DNA of 64,000 nucleotides from Lachnospiraceae bacterium (GTDB lineage Bacteria > Bacillota > Clostridia > Lachnospirales > Lachnospiraceae): the NCBI GenBank assembly GCA_017468395.1, contig JAFUIR010000021.1, positions 62,001 to 126,000 on the forward strand. The letters run 5' to 3'. Shown here piece after piece: positions 43,088 to 52,978 of this stretch. A model generated the notes under the pieces. It saw only the letters and a program-made list of their open reading frames with translations, was not told where the DNA came from and did no database searches. Within the stretch, counting starts at the first letter, position 1, and the number at the start of each line of letters is the position of its first letter. The position numbers were made by a program, and so were the translations under genes.

Positions 43088-44515
43088 TTATAACGTGATA
43101 TTCAGACGTTTACAAACATCATCAATCGTATTAACAAGTTCCTCATCTGTCAGAACAGTCACACGACCGCCGGCATATTCTTCATCTACCCAAACCTTGA
43201 CATTTTTAACAAGTTCACTGGTTTTCTCAACCTGCGCATCGCCTTTTAACTTATAATAAGTGTTAATCCAATGTGCAATACCGGCCAGTCCCGATGTATT
43301 GGAAACCGCACAAAGTACCGGTCTGTTCAGGAATTTTTCTGTATCAAAAATATTATAAATTTCTTCGTTCTTAAGCAATCCGTCTGCGTGAATACCGGCT
43401 CTGGTCACGTTGAAATTTTTACCTACAAAAGGAGTTCTGGAGGGAACCTTATAACCGATTTCCTTCTCGTAATATTCAGCCAGTTCTGTGATAACTGTAG
43501 TATCCATTCCGTTTAAATGACCGCGAAGCTGCGCATATTCAAATACCATGGCCTCCAAAGGCGTATTTCCTGTTCTTTCACCGATACCAAACAAAGAGGT
43601 ATTAATACCGCTGCATCCATAAAGCCATGCTGTGGTGGAGTTTACAACTGCTTTGTAGAAGTCGTTATGACCATGCCATTCAATGAGTTCGGAAGGCACG
43701 CCCGCATGGGTGTGAATCGCATAAATAATACCCTGTACGCTTCTGGGAATAACCGCACCGGCATAGTTGACACCATACCCCATGGTATCGCAGGCACGAA
43801 TCTTGATGGGGATTTTGTACTCATCCATCAGTTTCATCAGTTCCAGACAGAAAGGCACTACATACCCGTAAATATCGGCTCTTGTAATATCTTCCAAATG
43901 ACATCTGGGGCTGATTCCCTCTTCCAGACACTCTCTGATAACACTGAGATAATGGTCCATAGCCTGTCGTCTGGTCATTTTCAGTTTCAGGAAAATATGA
44001 TAATCGGAACAACTTACCAAAATACCGGTTTCTTTCATGCCGATTTCTTTTACCAGTTTAAAGTCTTCCTTGCTGGCACGGATCCAGCTGGTTACCTCCG
44101 GGAACTGATATCCTCTTTCCATACATTTGTAAACAGCATCCCTGTCTTTCTTACTGTAAAGGAAAAATTCTGATGCGCGAATCATACCGTTGGGACCACC
44201 CAATTTATGCAGATAGTCAAAAATAGTCACAATCTGTTCTGTAGTATAGGGTGCTCTGGACTGCTGTCCGTCACGGAATGTTGTATCTGTAATCCAAATA
44301 TCCTTCGGCATGTTGTGAGGCACGATTCTATCGTTAAACGGAATCTTCGGCACTTCTGAATAAGGAAACATATTGCGGAACACGTTAGGTTTTTTTACAT
44401 CGTCCAATATGTACATATGCTCTTCGATGGACAATAAATTGTTCCTTTCATTCATGCTGACCGGTCTGTTTTGGAACATGTCATTTTTTCTCATATCGGT
44501 AACCATACCTTTCAT
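43088..44515 (-). CDS. Re-citrate synthase-like enzyme of the isopropylmalate/homocitrate synthase family
   Basis: A 475-residue enzyme of the DRE-TIM metallolyase family. The metal-site start is WITDTTFRDGQQSRAPYT, followed by SCSDYHIFLKL, CDTMGYGVNY, IEWHGHNDF and NTPLEAMVFEYAQLRG. This longer, divergent group includes the Re-citrate synthase of Clostridium kluyveri. Its operon with isocitrate dehydrogenase supports the same role: condensing oxaloacetate and acetyl-CoA. Homocitrate or isopropylmalate synthesis is less likely in this context. The start is uncertain among ATG codons at 44515, 44506 and 44494; none has an ideal Shine-Dalgarno. Confidence 0.85.
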   Translation of the reverse strand: MKGMVTDMRKNDMFQNRPVSMNERNNLLSIEEHMYILDDVKKPNVFRNMFPYSEVPKIPFNDRIVPHNMPKDIWITDTTFRDGQQSRAPYTTEQIVTIFDYLHKLGGPNGMIRASEFFLYSKKDRDAVYKCMERGYQFPEVTSWIRASKEDFKLVKEIGMKETGILVSCSDYHIFLKLKMTRRQAMDHYLSVIRECLEEGISPRCHLEDITRADIYGYVVPFCLELMKLMDEYKIPIKIRACDTMGYGVNYAGAVIPRSVQGIIYAIHTHAGVPSELIEWHGHNDFYKAVVNSTTAWLYGCSGINTSLFGIGERTGNTPLEAMVFEYAQLRGHLNGMDTTVITELAEYYEKEIGYKVPSRTPFVGKNFNVTRAGIHADGLLKNEEIYNIFDTEKFLNRPVLCAVSNTSGLAGIAHWINTYYKLKGDAQVEKTSELVKNVKVWVDEEYAGGRVTVLTDEELVNTIDDVCKRLNITL

Positions 44516-44570
44516 TTTCTAATACGTTATAGCAGAAACAATATACACTTTCCCTGTCTCTGTTATAAAT

Positions 44571-44610
44571 CACCTCGTATAATTGTATACAATCATACGA
44601 GGTGTGTCAA
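44571..44610 (-). promoter_or_regulatory. Promoter of the citrate synthase operon with a 34-bp GntR-type operator
   Basis: Minus strand TTGACA (44610-44605), 17 bases, TACAAT (44587-44582). Bases 44571-44604 form a palindrome with one mismatched pair: outer CACCTCGTAT/ATACGAGGTG and inner ATTGTATACAAT. It fills the whole spacer and the -10 and touches the -35. The inner core is the usual binding site of FCD-type GntR repressors, one of which is encoded in this operon. Confidence 0.85.
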
Positions 44611-44636
44611 TAGAAGAACTGATTTTCTTACAAGTT

Positions 44637-45548
44637 TTATTTTAATAAATTTTGTAATGATACCATACCGTAACCTTGTTTGCACCATGGTTCCCCCAAA
44701 TCCTGGGCTGAATAAAGTATTTTTTTCTTGGCATGGTCATTTTTATAATTTTCATGATGTGCATATAATACGCCTGCCACACCCGACACAATAGCCGTTG
44801 CCATGGAGGTACCGCTCTTTTTTGTATAAGCATTATGAAATCCCCTAATGCTTTTTTTGCAATTGGCATCACAGGACACAATAGCCGTTCCCGGAGCAAC
44901 AATGTCCGGTTTACGTTCCGCAAACCGCCCGCAAACGCCTCTGGCGGAATAAGTTTCACACCTGCCCGGCATATCTTTAAAATATTCCCCGTCATGGCAT
45001 CCAACCGTAATGATCCTAGAACTTCTTCCAAGGGCAGAAATACTGCCGGGCTCCGGTCCCTTATTTCCTGCCGCACAGACCACCAGCAGTCCCTCTTCCC
45101 ATGCTTTTTCCATGTATCTGATAAGCATTCTTTCTTTCGTTTTGTCTTGTAACTCTCCGATTCCCACCGAAATATTCAGTACACGGATTTTGTATTTTAG
45201 GGCATTTTCAATTACCCAGCCTATTCCCTCTGCCATGGCATCAGCCATTCCGTTTCCCTCATGATTTAGTACCTTGCCCACAAATAATTTTGCAAATGGA
45301 GCCACGCCCTTGTATTTTCCTGCTGAAAGTCTGCCATCTCCTGCTATAATGCCACACACATGGGTTCCGTGTCCGCTATCATCATAAACACTGTTTTTTC
45401 CATTTACAAAATCTTTAAATCCCACAATTCTATTGGACAAATCCGGATGAAGCATAACACCGGTGTCCAAAACTGCTATGGTAGGTACGCTCTCCGGTTT
45501 TATATTATATGTTGTTTCACAACCAATTTGGTTTCTTACTCTGAACAT
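44637..45548 (-). CDS. Subtilisin-like serine protease without signal peptide
   Basis: A 303-residue S8 peptidase. The catalytic triad is clear: Asp in IAVLDTGV near residue 28, His in DSGHGTHVCGIIAG near 60, and Ser in KKSGTSMATAIVSG near 245, with the oxyanion Asn in CAAGNKGP. There is no signal peptide and only about 20 residues before the core, no propeptide, so it resembles intracellular subtilisins. The ATG at 45548 directly follows a T-run of the preceding terminator, and no Shine-Dalgarno is visible. An in-frame stop lies a few codons upstream, so no longer N-terminus exists. Confidence 0.9.
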   Translation of the reverse strand: MFRVRNQIGCETTYNIKPESVPTIAVLDTGVMLHPDLSNRIVGFKDFVNGKNSVYDDSGHGTHVCGIIAGDGRLSAGKYKGVAPFAKLFVGKVLNHEGNGMADAMAEGIGWVIENALKYKIRVLNISVGIGELQDKTKERMLIRYMEKAWEEGLLVVCAAGNKGPEPGSISALGRSSRIITVGCHDGEYFKDMPGRCETYSARGVCGRFAERKPDIVAPGTAIVSCDANCKKSIRGFHNAYTKKSGTSMATAIVSGVAGVLYAHHENYKNDHAKKKILYSAQDLGEPWCKQGYGMVSLQNLLK

Positions 45549-45587
45549 AAAAACATCCCGGCTTTTTTCATATCATATGCCGGGATG
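45549..45587 (-). terminator. Terminator of the sortase-surface protein operon
   Basis: A 9-bp GC-rich stem (45554-45562 with 45579-45587, CATCCCGGC/GCCGGGATG) with a 16-base loop and five T on the minus strand. The T-run abuts the ATG of the subtilase gene. Confidence 0.8.
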
Positions 45588-45600
45588 CCCTAAATAGGTC

Positions 45601-48309
45601 TTACTTATATTTTCTTTTCCTTGGTTTATAAAAAATTACTGCCATGGATAAACTGAAAAGTCCTGCCGCAAAAAGCCACTTGGGCTGGAATGTGTCGCCG
45701 GTATCCGGCGATTCATCCATACGGCTGCTTAAATTTACATTGGTACGGTAAATACCAAAAGGTGACAGATGGGACAAGGTCATCACTAAATTTCCCTCCT
45801 CATCATAATGATAAGGAACACTCTCCAATTGCCCGTTTCTGTCCATGGTCACAATTCGGATGCTGCCGGTTCCCTCAATCTTAGGCACGGGCATCACTAC
45901 CTGCAAGGAATTGTTTCCAAGTTTTTTTATGGACACATCACTGTTTAAATCAAATAATTCCATCGTAAAATAAACCGTATTTCTGGGAAGGTTTTGTTTA
46001 TATACATTTTGGAAGGATGTATCCAGTTTTTCCTTGATACCTTCGTCTCCGTCAGCCACTTTCAGATAAAGAGAACTTACATCGCCTTCCAAAGATGCCT
46101 TAATCCGGGATGCCAAGCCCAAAACTTCCGCTTCATTTACCACCTGAATATCATAACTTTCCTGCGGTCTTTGGGAAATTCCATAGGACATATCATCCAA
46201 ACCTTCTACTTTATAAGTTTTGCCGTCAATATAAATGTATTCCGGTATATATGCCTCCTGCAATTCATCCGGTGTAAGGTTACAGGTAATGGCTGTGATG
46301 ATGGAACGGCTTTCAGAACTTATATATCCAACAATTCCCCTGAAGCCGTAATTTTGCGCATCCAAAACGGTTCCCGCCAAATCATCTTCGGAAATTTTAC
46401 TGCTTACAACAGCAACAAGCACATCATTTAAAACCAAAGTTCTGGCTTTATCGTTGGACAGTCTGGTTGCTGTATCTTCATATGATATAGTAGGCAGAGT
46501 CTCTTCATGTTCAAATACAACTACTTTTGTAGAGGTACTCTTCTGGGTCTTGCTAAAGTCAATGGCACCAAGTCCTATTTCTTTTACTTCCTTGGTCACA
46601 TGGAAAGTCTGAATCGGACAATCTTCAAAAGCATTATCTTCTATCTTGGTTATATACTTTCCGCCTTGAAGGGAAGAAAGATTAATACATCCTGCAAAAG
46701 CACCTTCCCCGATTTCCCTCATGCCATCCGGGAAAACTACCTGTACCAGTTCATTGTGGTTTGCAAAGGCACCAGGCGCAATTTTCTTAACATTTTCAGG
46801 AATGGTCACTACTGCATAACTTCCCCTGTATGCAAGCAAAATACCGTCTCCCACAACGAGGAAGTCATCATTGCCGCCGGCCATCCAGTTTTCTATCCAA
46901 AGTGAGCCGTCAAAAGCTCTCGGTGCAATATCTGTTACCGTGGAAGGAATCGTCACATTTCTCAAATCCTTACAATAGTAAAATGCACCATATCCAATAG
47001 AGGTAACACTCTGGGGAATTGCTATTTTTTCAAGATTACTTCTGGCAAATGCAAATTCACCGATTTTTGTAATTCCATCCGGCATTACATAATCCGCTAC
47101 ATCTTCGCTCTTATAATAAGCCTGGTCAGCCAGAATATTTTCTCCTGTAACCGTAAATTTTGGAATCGAAATTACTTTATCTTCTGCCTCTTCAAAAACG
47201 CCGTCCGTGTCTTCTTCCCCTTCGTCCTTTTCCTCTTCTTCCACAGGATCCGGAGCGCCCAGAACGTTTGGAAGCGTATTATCAATAAAGACAAAAGCAC
47301 TGTTTCCTACAATCTGTGTTTGTCCCAAAATACTCTGTTTGTCGCCGGTGTCTTCACCGGGAACATAGTCCGGTTCTGTCGGGTCTTCCCCTTCATTGTT
47401 TCCGGTGTCTTCATATTCAGACTGGTCTTTATGACGTTTTAACCAATCTTCGTAATAGGTATATCCTTTAGTGCCTACATCTGCAATAATTTGCAGTTTC
47501 GGGCATCCGTCAAAGGCTGTAGAATGAATGGTATTTACCGAAGAAGGAATCCATACATTTTCCAGACTGACGCAATCTTCAAAGGCTCTGACGTCAATTC
47601 TTCTGACAGAAGCCGGAACTGACACTGCCTGCAAAGACTTGCAGTTACTAAAAGAATACGCCGGAATTTCTTCGATAATGTTGCTGATGGACAGGTTTTT
47701 CACACTGTTACAGCCCCAGAAAGCATATTCCGCAATATCAGTTACTGTGGAAGGCATGGAATAAGTTTCTTTTTCCCTGACAGGAATGAGCAAATATAGT
47801 TTGGTCATGTCTTTATCATAAAGACAGCCATCGGAAACTTTGAAATGCTCATGATTTTTATCAATGATAATTTCTTTCAAACTGCCACAACCGGCAAAAA
47901 CACCGATTCCCAAAGTTTTCAATTCATCACCAATTTCCACAATTTTTAAGGAATCGCAGTCAGAAAAAGCACCATTTCCAAGTTCGATTACGGAATCCGG
48001 AAGCACTACTTCTTTCAGTTCGCTACATCCCGCAAAGGCACGGTAAGCAATTTCTTCCACTTCTCCCTTAAAGGAAATGTATTTTACAGTAGTATTCCCT
48101 GCAAAGGCCTCTTCGCCGATACGGTTTACCGTAGCAGGAATAGACACGGTGCTAGCCGTGCCTACATACTTCACTAAAGTACTGCCATTCAATTGAAAAT
48201 CCGAAGCAACCGACGTATCCGCCGCTACTTCCGGTGCCGGTATCTGTGTCAAAATCAGTGCTGTCACCAAAAGTAACACTCCGACCACTTTCCGAATCGC
48301 TTTTTTCAT
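45601..48309 (-). CDS. BspA-like leucine-rich repeat surface protein with SPDTG sorting signal
   Basis: A 902-residue exported protein. It has a signal peptide (basic KKAIRKVV then hydrophobic GVLLLVTALILTQI, cut near A30), two blocks of BspA-type LRR_5 repeats (FAGCSELKEVVLPDSVIELG-like units, about residues 40-280 and 390-590), separated by an acidic linker rich in Glu/Asp, and a C-terminal domain before the anchor. The end is SPDTG (867-871), a hydrophobic helix and the basic tail KPRKRKYK. This is a cell-wall sorting signal of the SPxTG type recognised by class B sortases such as that of C. difficile. Last gene of the sortase operon. Ligand unknown. Confidence 0.88.
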   Translation of the reverse strand: MKKAIRKVVGVLLLVTALILTQIPAPEVAADTSVASDFQLNGSTLVKYVGTASTVSIPATVNRIGEEAFAGNTTVKYISFKGEVEEIAYRAFAGCSELKEVVLPDSVIELGNGAFSDCDSLKIVEIGDELKTLGIGVFAGCGSLKEIIIDKNHEHFKVSDGCLYDKDMTKLYLLIPVREKETYSMPSTVTDIAEYAFWGCNSVKNLSISNIIEEIPAYSFSNCKSLQAVSVPASVRRIDVRAFEDCVSLENVWIPSSVNTIHSTAFDGCPKLQIIADVGTKGYTYYEDWLKRHKDQSEYEDTGNNEGEDPTEPDYVPGEDTGDKQSILGQTQIVGNSAFVFIDNTLPNVLGAPDPVEEEEKDEGEEDTDGVFEEAEDKVISIPKFTVTGENILADQAYYKSEDVADYVMPDGITKIGEFAFARSNLEKIAIPQSVTSIGYGAFYYCKDLRNVTIPSTVTDIAPRAFDGSLWIENWMAGGNDDFLVVGDGILLAYRGSYAVVTIPENVKKIAPGAFANHNELVQVVFPDGMREIGEGAFAGCINLSSLQGGKYITKIEDNAFEDCPIQTFHVTKEVKEIGLGAIDFSKTQKSTSTKVVVFEHEETLPTISYEDTATRLSNDKARTLVLNDVLVAVVSSKISEDDLAGTVLDAQNYGFRGIVGYISSESRSIITAITCNLTPDELQEAYIPEYIYIDGKTYKVEGLDDMSYGISQRPQESYDIQVVNEAEVLGLASRIKASLEGDVSSLYLKVADGDEGIKEKLDTSFQNVYKQNLPRNTVYFTMELFDLNSDVSIKKLGNNSLQVVMPVPKIEGTGSIRIVTMDRNGQLESVPYHYDEEGNLVMTLSHLSPFGIYRTNVNLSSRMDESPDTGDTFQPKWLFAAGLFSLSMAVIFYKPRKRKYK

Positions 48310-48333
48310 CCTGCCTCATTCCTCATGAGTATT

Positions 48334-51300
48334 TTATACTACCATTGCTTTTTCTTTTTTATCCTTCTTTAAGAACAAGAACACTGCCAAACATCCAAGT
48401 CCCATTACAAAGAACCACTTGGGATGAATATCACCTGTTTTCGGTGAGGAATCCGTTGTTCCCGGAGAGGATAAATCCGTCACATCCACATAAATTACAT
48501 AGGGTGAGAAGTGTTCTGCGGTAAATGTAACGCAGGCAACACCATCAATAGTTGCAAATCTTGTGGACAATTTGTCAAGTCTCTCATTCACAACACCTGC
48601 CACCTTGTTGTTACCGGCATATTTAATCATAGAATCCGGCAAAGGAAGGGTTATGGTAATGGAAAGACCGCTGGTGTCTGTAATTTTTGTTTTTCCTGTG
48701 GAATCATACAAACTGATGTCCATAGGGAAGTATTTCAGATTTTTCACACTGCCATATTCGTTCAGCAGTGCCTTCAATACTTCTTCTGTTGCATCTGTAT
48801 CTTCTGTAATTTTAATCACAAAGTTATCAGAAGAACCATGCACTGTACCGGATACAACGCCGGTATTGGATAAACCGTTTTTATCAATTACGATAATAGT
48901 GCCCGGCTTATTTGAAGAACCACTGTTGTTATTATTGTTTCCGTTATTATTGTTGCTTCCGCTGTTTCCTGAATTACTGCTGTAATTAGGGTCTTTTTCA
49001 TATGTCGCCTCAATAATTATATTTTCCGCAGGCATAGTAAAGAAAGTTGCTGCAACAGAATTACTGATAAATTTCGCATTGGCACTCTCACTTACCCATT
49101 TGTCAAATCTCTGTCCTTTTGCAGGTTCATTTGCAATAACAGGAATCTGTGCGCCTGCCGCATAACTACCGGAACCCGTACCATTCTTAACTGTCAGCGT
49201 ATACAAAGTTGTATCTGTTGTACCATTGTTACCGCTGTTGCCGCCGGAACCACCATTTCCACTACCGCCTGAGCCGTTATTTCCTGAATTATTATCTTCA
49301 TCAACCACTTTATCGGGAACGCCGTCGCCGTCGGAATCAATCAATGTTCCTCTCTCATACTGCGCATAAGTAGTGGTATCTGCTTTAATATTGGTAATGG
49401 CAGGTCTCCAACCGGTAAAAGTATATCCCTCTCTGGAAGGATTCTGGGGCGTAATTGCATCGCCGCCGGGAGAAACCATCTGTGTGTAAAGAACGGTGTC
49501 GTCCCAATCCAAAAATGTTACGGTATACTTTGATTCTTCAGAGTCAATCTTTTCGTACAATGCCTGTACGTCCATATCTCTGCTGACATCGGAGAAATCT
49601 TGCGACCAACCGGTAAATCTGTATCCTTCTCTTCCTACCGGATCAGGCGCTGTGGCTGATGTATGCCACAAAAGAGTTTCTTCTTTCACAATCGCCAGTT
49701 CGCCGGAAGTATTATAATCCCAGAAAGTTACGGTAAAATATTTCTCAATTTCTTTTTCGGAAACTACAATATTTTCATATTCGTTTGCGTATGTCTCCGC
49801 AGCGGAACCGGGTTCACAGTAAAACTCGATAATCTTATTGCTGTCATATGTATCAAAAGCTGAAGGATCAATAAATGTTACACTACCGGGAATTTCCGCA
49901 TACTGCAAACCACTGCCGGTAAAGGCATTGTTACTGATACTCTTACAAGTGCTTGGAAGAATAACCTCAAACAAATTGGAGGTGTTTGCAAACGCATACT
50001 GAGGTACTCTTTCAATATAGGACAGAGACAAGTCTATGGAACCGATATTCTCACAATCCATAAATGCTTCATCATTTAAAGTTTTCACACCGGTCAATTC
50101 TTTTGCACTAACTGTTCTGCTTCTGGATTCCAGACATTGAACTACAGAAAGTTTCACGTCATCATCCGTTCCGTAAATAACAGAATCTGTACATACAAAG
50201 TAAGGACCTCCGGAGAATGAAACATCTGTCAGCGCTGTACAATCTTTAAAAGGACGAAGTCCCAGAGTTGTAACCTCCGGCGAAATAGTAACATTAGCCA
50301 ATTTTGCATTGTTTTGGAATGCGTAATCGCCAATAGTTTCGCCGCCTTTAACCATACGGAAAGTTGTCAGTCCTGACATGGAACCTTCTTTTGTGTCGGG
50401 TTTGGTATATTCATATGCAAAAGCATAGTCATGAATCTTCTCTGCACCGCCATTGATGGTAATGGTGGCCAAATCGGTACAACCGCTGAAAGAATAAGGT
50501 TCAAACTCCTCAATGGATGCCATGGTAATACTCTGGATGTCCGTATCGGGAGTACCCTTGCGGGAACCGGTCTTAGTCTCTTCGTTATACACATATCCGC
50601 CGTTAAACAAACCACTCTTTAAGCCTGTAACGCCTTCGGGAAGTACCACATTAAGGGCGGAGTTAATAATAGACCACTGGTTTTGGGAAACTTCCGTCTT
50701 TCCAAAAGAATTTATCCATGCATTATACTGCTCTAAAGCTTTGTCTGCCGCATCAATATATTCCTGTTCCATGTAAGGATAATCTGCAATAGTGTAAGTA
50801 GACAGTTCCGTAAAGGTAGGATAATCTACCAATTCTGCCCGGTTATTATCATAGTTATAAACAATTTCAAGGTTTGTAGGCCAGCCGCTGTAATATGTAA
50901 TATAAGTACGGGGCTGCGCACCTGCATTAATATTTCCGTTTGCATTCATGGCATACTGGAAAGGCACAATATTGCTTCCCACTGTACCTGTAAAAGTAAG
51001 CACAGGAGCCTTGGCTACACCGGTTGAAGCATCCGGCTCAAGGAAACTCTCGTCACCACAGCCATAAGTATCATTTATGGAGTGTGAAGAATCAATTACC
51101 TGCGTTGCAAACGCATCAGTGCCAATCTTGGTAATTGCACCGGCATTTTCAAAAATAACGTGCTGCAGATTATGGCATCCCTTAAAGGCCTCTTCATTAA
51201 TTGCCTTAACCGTAGAAGGAATCACAATCTTTTTCAGATAACAGTTATTTGAAAAACTTCCGGCATTAATTTCAGAAATACCATAAGGACCCACTCTTCC

Positions 51301-52938
51301 GGGGATAGTAACTTCTGCCACAGGACCGGACATCTCAAAATGCAAAAGCTGATTCTGAGAGTTTACCTGATACATAATCTTATTATCAGACTCCTCATCG
51401 ATAATAATAATTTCGTACTTATCATCTGCCGCATATTTAAATGCAATGGCATTCAATTTTGTAAAATCATGAGTCTTGGATTCATCTACACACTCAAAAT
51501 AAAATGTGGAGTGTACCTGGTCTTTAAAGTTTTGCACCGTGTATGCATCATCATCATATCCGGTAGTAGCCACCGGCTCAATATCGGAACGGAGCGCCGA
51601 AGGAGCCGTCTGCACGGTAATGCTGCGCAGATTACTACAATCCTTAAAGTTGTTTAATACCAATTTATAAGGGCTCTTATCATCGCCCACAAAGGACGCG
51701 GGAATCGTTACATTCTGTAAGGATGTACAACCCTTAAATACATAATAACCCAAATCTTTCAGGTTTACGTTTGCGCCCTCGCGTACACCAGCAATATCCA
51801 AATTGCTCAGTGCCCAGCAGCCGTCAAAAGCATGGTCATAAATATATTGCACACTGGCGGGCAATGTGAAATTGGTCAGTGCCTGACAGTTTTGGAATGC
51901 ATAGTCCGCAATAAAAGTAATATTGGAAAGGAAAGGAATATTTACTGTTTTCAAGTTGATACAGTCCGCAAAAGCAGCTTTACCGATTTCTTCCAGACCA
52001 TTTCCCAAAGTAACGGTATCCAGACCACCGCAAGTATAGAAAGCCCAGTTTCCGATACCTTTCAAATATTCACCGATTACCAATGTCTTGATATTAGTGT
52101 TGTTCGCAAAGATACCTTTCAAAGGATCTGTATTGATTTTGCCCTGCTCCTGTGCAATTTTCCAACCTTGAACCGCACCTGCATCATTAGCATCCACACT
52201 TTCCAGTGTCTGGTTTCCGATGTAAAATACTTTGATGTTTTTAATCCACTGGACATTTTCAGTTGCCGTCAACTCAAAAGCAGCCTCTGCACCTACCACG
52301 TCTTCATTTTTATTGTAATAAAACTGGGTCAACTCCAAGTCCTGCCAAGCATTTCTGTCGTTATAATAGCAGGGACGGTGCTCGGCAATTACTTTTTCTG
52401 TAATGATTTCGCCCTCTTCGTCCACCATTTCCTTGCCGTTTTCGTCCAACTTGGGCACGTCTTCATAAACAGCATAATACAGAGGATTTCCGGCTTTGTT
52501 TGCCGCCACATAACCCTCAAAGGAACCTTGGTTGCTGTTGTATTTCATATACGCATTCACTTCATCAGGAATTTCCAGATAGTTATTTACCAGATTTCTG
52601 CCGTTATAGCCCAAAATAACCGCAATCTTATTGTTGCTGGATTTAGACTCGTTTACATAAGCAAACTGGAAAGTACCGTCACCGGTAGTATAGATTTCTT
52701 TACAATCAGCATCTACAACCGGAATGGCACTGGTATGTTTGGTACTTGCCTCTTTGATATCACCTTTCCAAATCTGATTGTCCCATGTGTATTTTGTTCC
52801 TTCGCCGTTTACGTTTGCCGCTTCCGCTTTTGGAACCGGAATAGCCGCTACCACCAGGGCTGTAATCAAACAGATTGTTCCCATGGTTCTGCGAACCTGC
52901 TTCCTTAATTTCAAATTTTTCTTTGTCTTCTTAGTCAT
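48334..52938 (-). CDS. Giant BspA-like surface protein with InlB B-repeats and SPKTG sorting signal
   Basis: A 1534-residue exported protein. A basic start (KKTKKNLKLRKQVRR) and hydrophobic segment form the signal peptide, cut near A39. Residues about 280-1080 hold scattered LRR_5 repeats (FKGCTSLQNVTIPASF, FADCINLKTVNIP and others). Two InlB B-type repeats follow (EGYRFTGWSQDF, EGYTFTGWRPAI), then the calcium-type motif DSDGDGVPD, a Gly/Asn/Ser-rich linker, a third FDKW-type repeat, a second Asn/Ser-rich linker and an unnamed domain. The end is SPKTG (1498-1502), a membrane helix and KKDKKEK, a class B sortase signal. It probably spans the wall and binds host or food glycoproteins, but the ligand is not known. 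Confidence 0.9.
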   Translation of the reverse strand: MTKKTKKNLKLRKQVRRTMGTICLITALVVAAIPVPKAEAANVNGEGTKYTWDNQIWKGDIKEASTKHTSAIPVVDADCKEIYTTGDGTFQFAYVNESKSSNNKIAVILGYNGRNLVNNYLEIPDEVNAYMKYNSNQGSFEGYVAANKAGNPLYYAVYEDVPKLDENGKEMVDEEGEIITEKVIAEHRPCYYNDRNAWQDLELTQFYYNKNEDVVGAEAAFELTATENVQWIKNIKVFYIGNQTLESVDANDAGAVQGWKIAQEQGKINTDPLKGIFANNTNIKTLVIGEYLKGIGNWAFYTCGGLDTVTLGNGLEEIGKAAFADCINLKTVNIPFLSNITFIADYAFQNCQALTNFTLPASVQYIYDHAFDGCWALSNLDIAGVREGANVNLKDLGYYVFKGCTSLQNVTIPASFVGDDKSPYKLVLNNFKDCSNLRSITVQTAPSALRSDIEPVATTGYDDDAYTVQNFKDQVHSTFYFECVDESKTHDFTKLNAIAFKYAADDKYEIIIIDEESDNKIMYQVNSQNQLLHFEMSGPVAEVTIPGRVGPYGISEINAGSFSNNCYLKKIVIPSTVKAINEEAFKGCHNLQHVIFENAGAITKIGTDAFATQVIDSSHSINDTYGCGDESFLEPDASTGVAKAPVLTFTGTVGSNIVPFQYAMNANGNINAGAQPRTYITYYSGWPTNLEIVYNYDNNRAELVDYPTFTELSTYTIADYPYMEQEYIDAADKALEQYNAWINSFGKTEVSQNQWSIINSALNVVLPEGVTGLKSGLFNGGYVYNEETKTGSRKGTPDTDIQSITMASIEEFEPYSFSGCTDLATITINGGAEKIHDYAFAYEYTKPDTKEGSMSGLTTFRMVKGGETIGDYAFQNNAKLANVTISPEVTTLGLRPFKDCTALTDVSFSGGPYFVCTDSVIYGTDDDVKLSVVQCLESRSRTVSAKELTGVKTLNDEAFMDCENIGSIDLSLSYIERVPQYAFANTSNLFEVILPSTCKSISNNAFTGSGLQYAEIPGSVTFIDPSAFDTYDSNKIIEFYCEPGSAAETYANEYENIVVSEKEIEKYFTVTFWDYNTSGELAIVKEETLLWHTSATAPDPVGREGYRFTGWSQDFSDVSRDMDVQALYEKIDSEESKYTVTFLDWDDTVLYTQMVSPGGDAITPQNPSREGYTFTGWRPAITNIKADTTTYAQYERGTLIDSDGDGVPDKVVDEDNNSGNNGSGGSGNGGSGGNSGNNGTTDTTLYTLTVKNGTGSGSYAAGAQIPVIANEPAKGQRFDKWVSESANAKFISNSVAATFFTMPAENIIIEATYEKDPNYSSNSGNSGSNNNNGNNNNNSGSSNKPGTIIVIDKNGLSNTGVVSGTVHGSSDNFVIKITEDTDATEEVLKALLNEYGSVKNLKYFPMDISLYDSTGKTKITDTSGLSITITLPLPDSMIKYAGNNKVAGVVNERLDKLSTRFATIDGVACVTFTAEHFSPYVIYVDVTDLSSPGTTDSSPKTGDIHPKWFFVMGLGCLAVFLFLKKDKKEKAMVV

Positions 52939-52978
52939 GCTGTATCTCCTTACCTTTCCTCACGAAGTCTCCACAACA

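Noticed and set aside
51832-52908. Plus-strand ORF of 358 codons
   Set aside because: Antisense to the giant surface protein, with shadow-frame composition and no Shine-Dalgarno.
48334-52938. CRISPR or DNA repeat array
   Set aside because: The periodicity comes from degenerate protein-level leucine-rich repeats; there are no identical direct DNA repeats with spacers.
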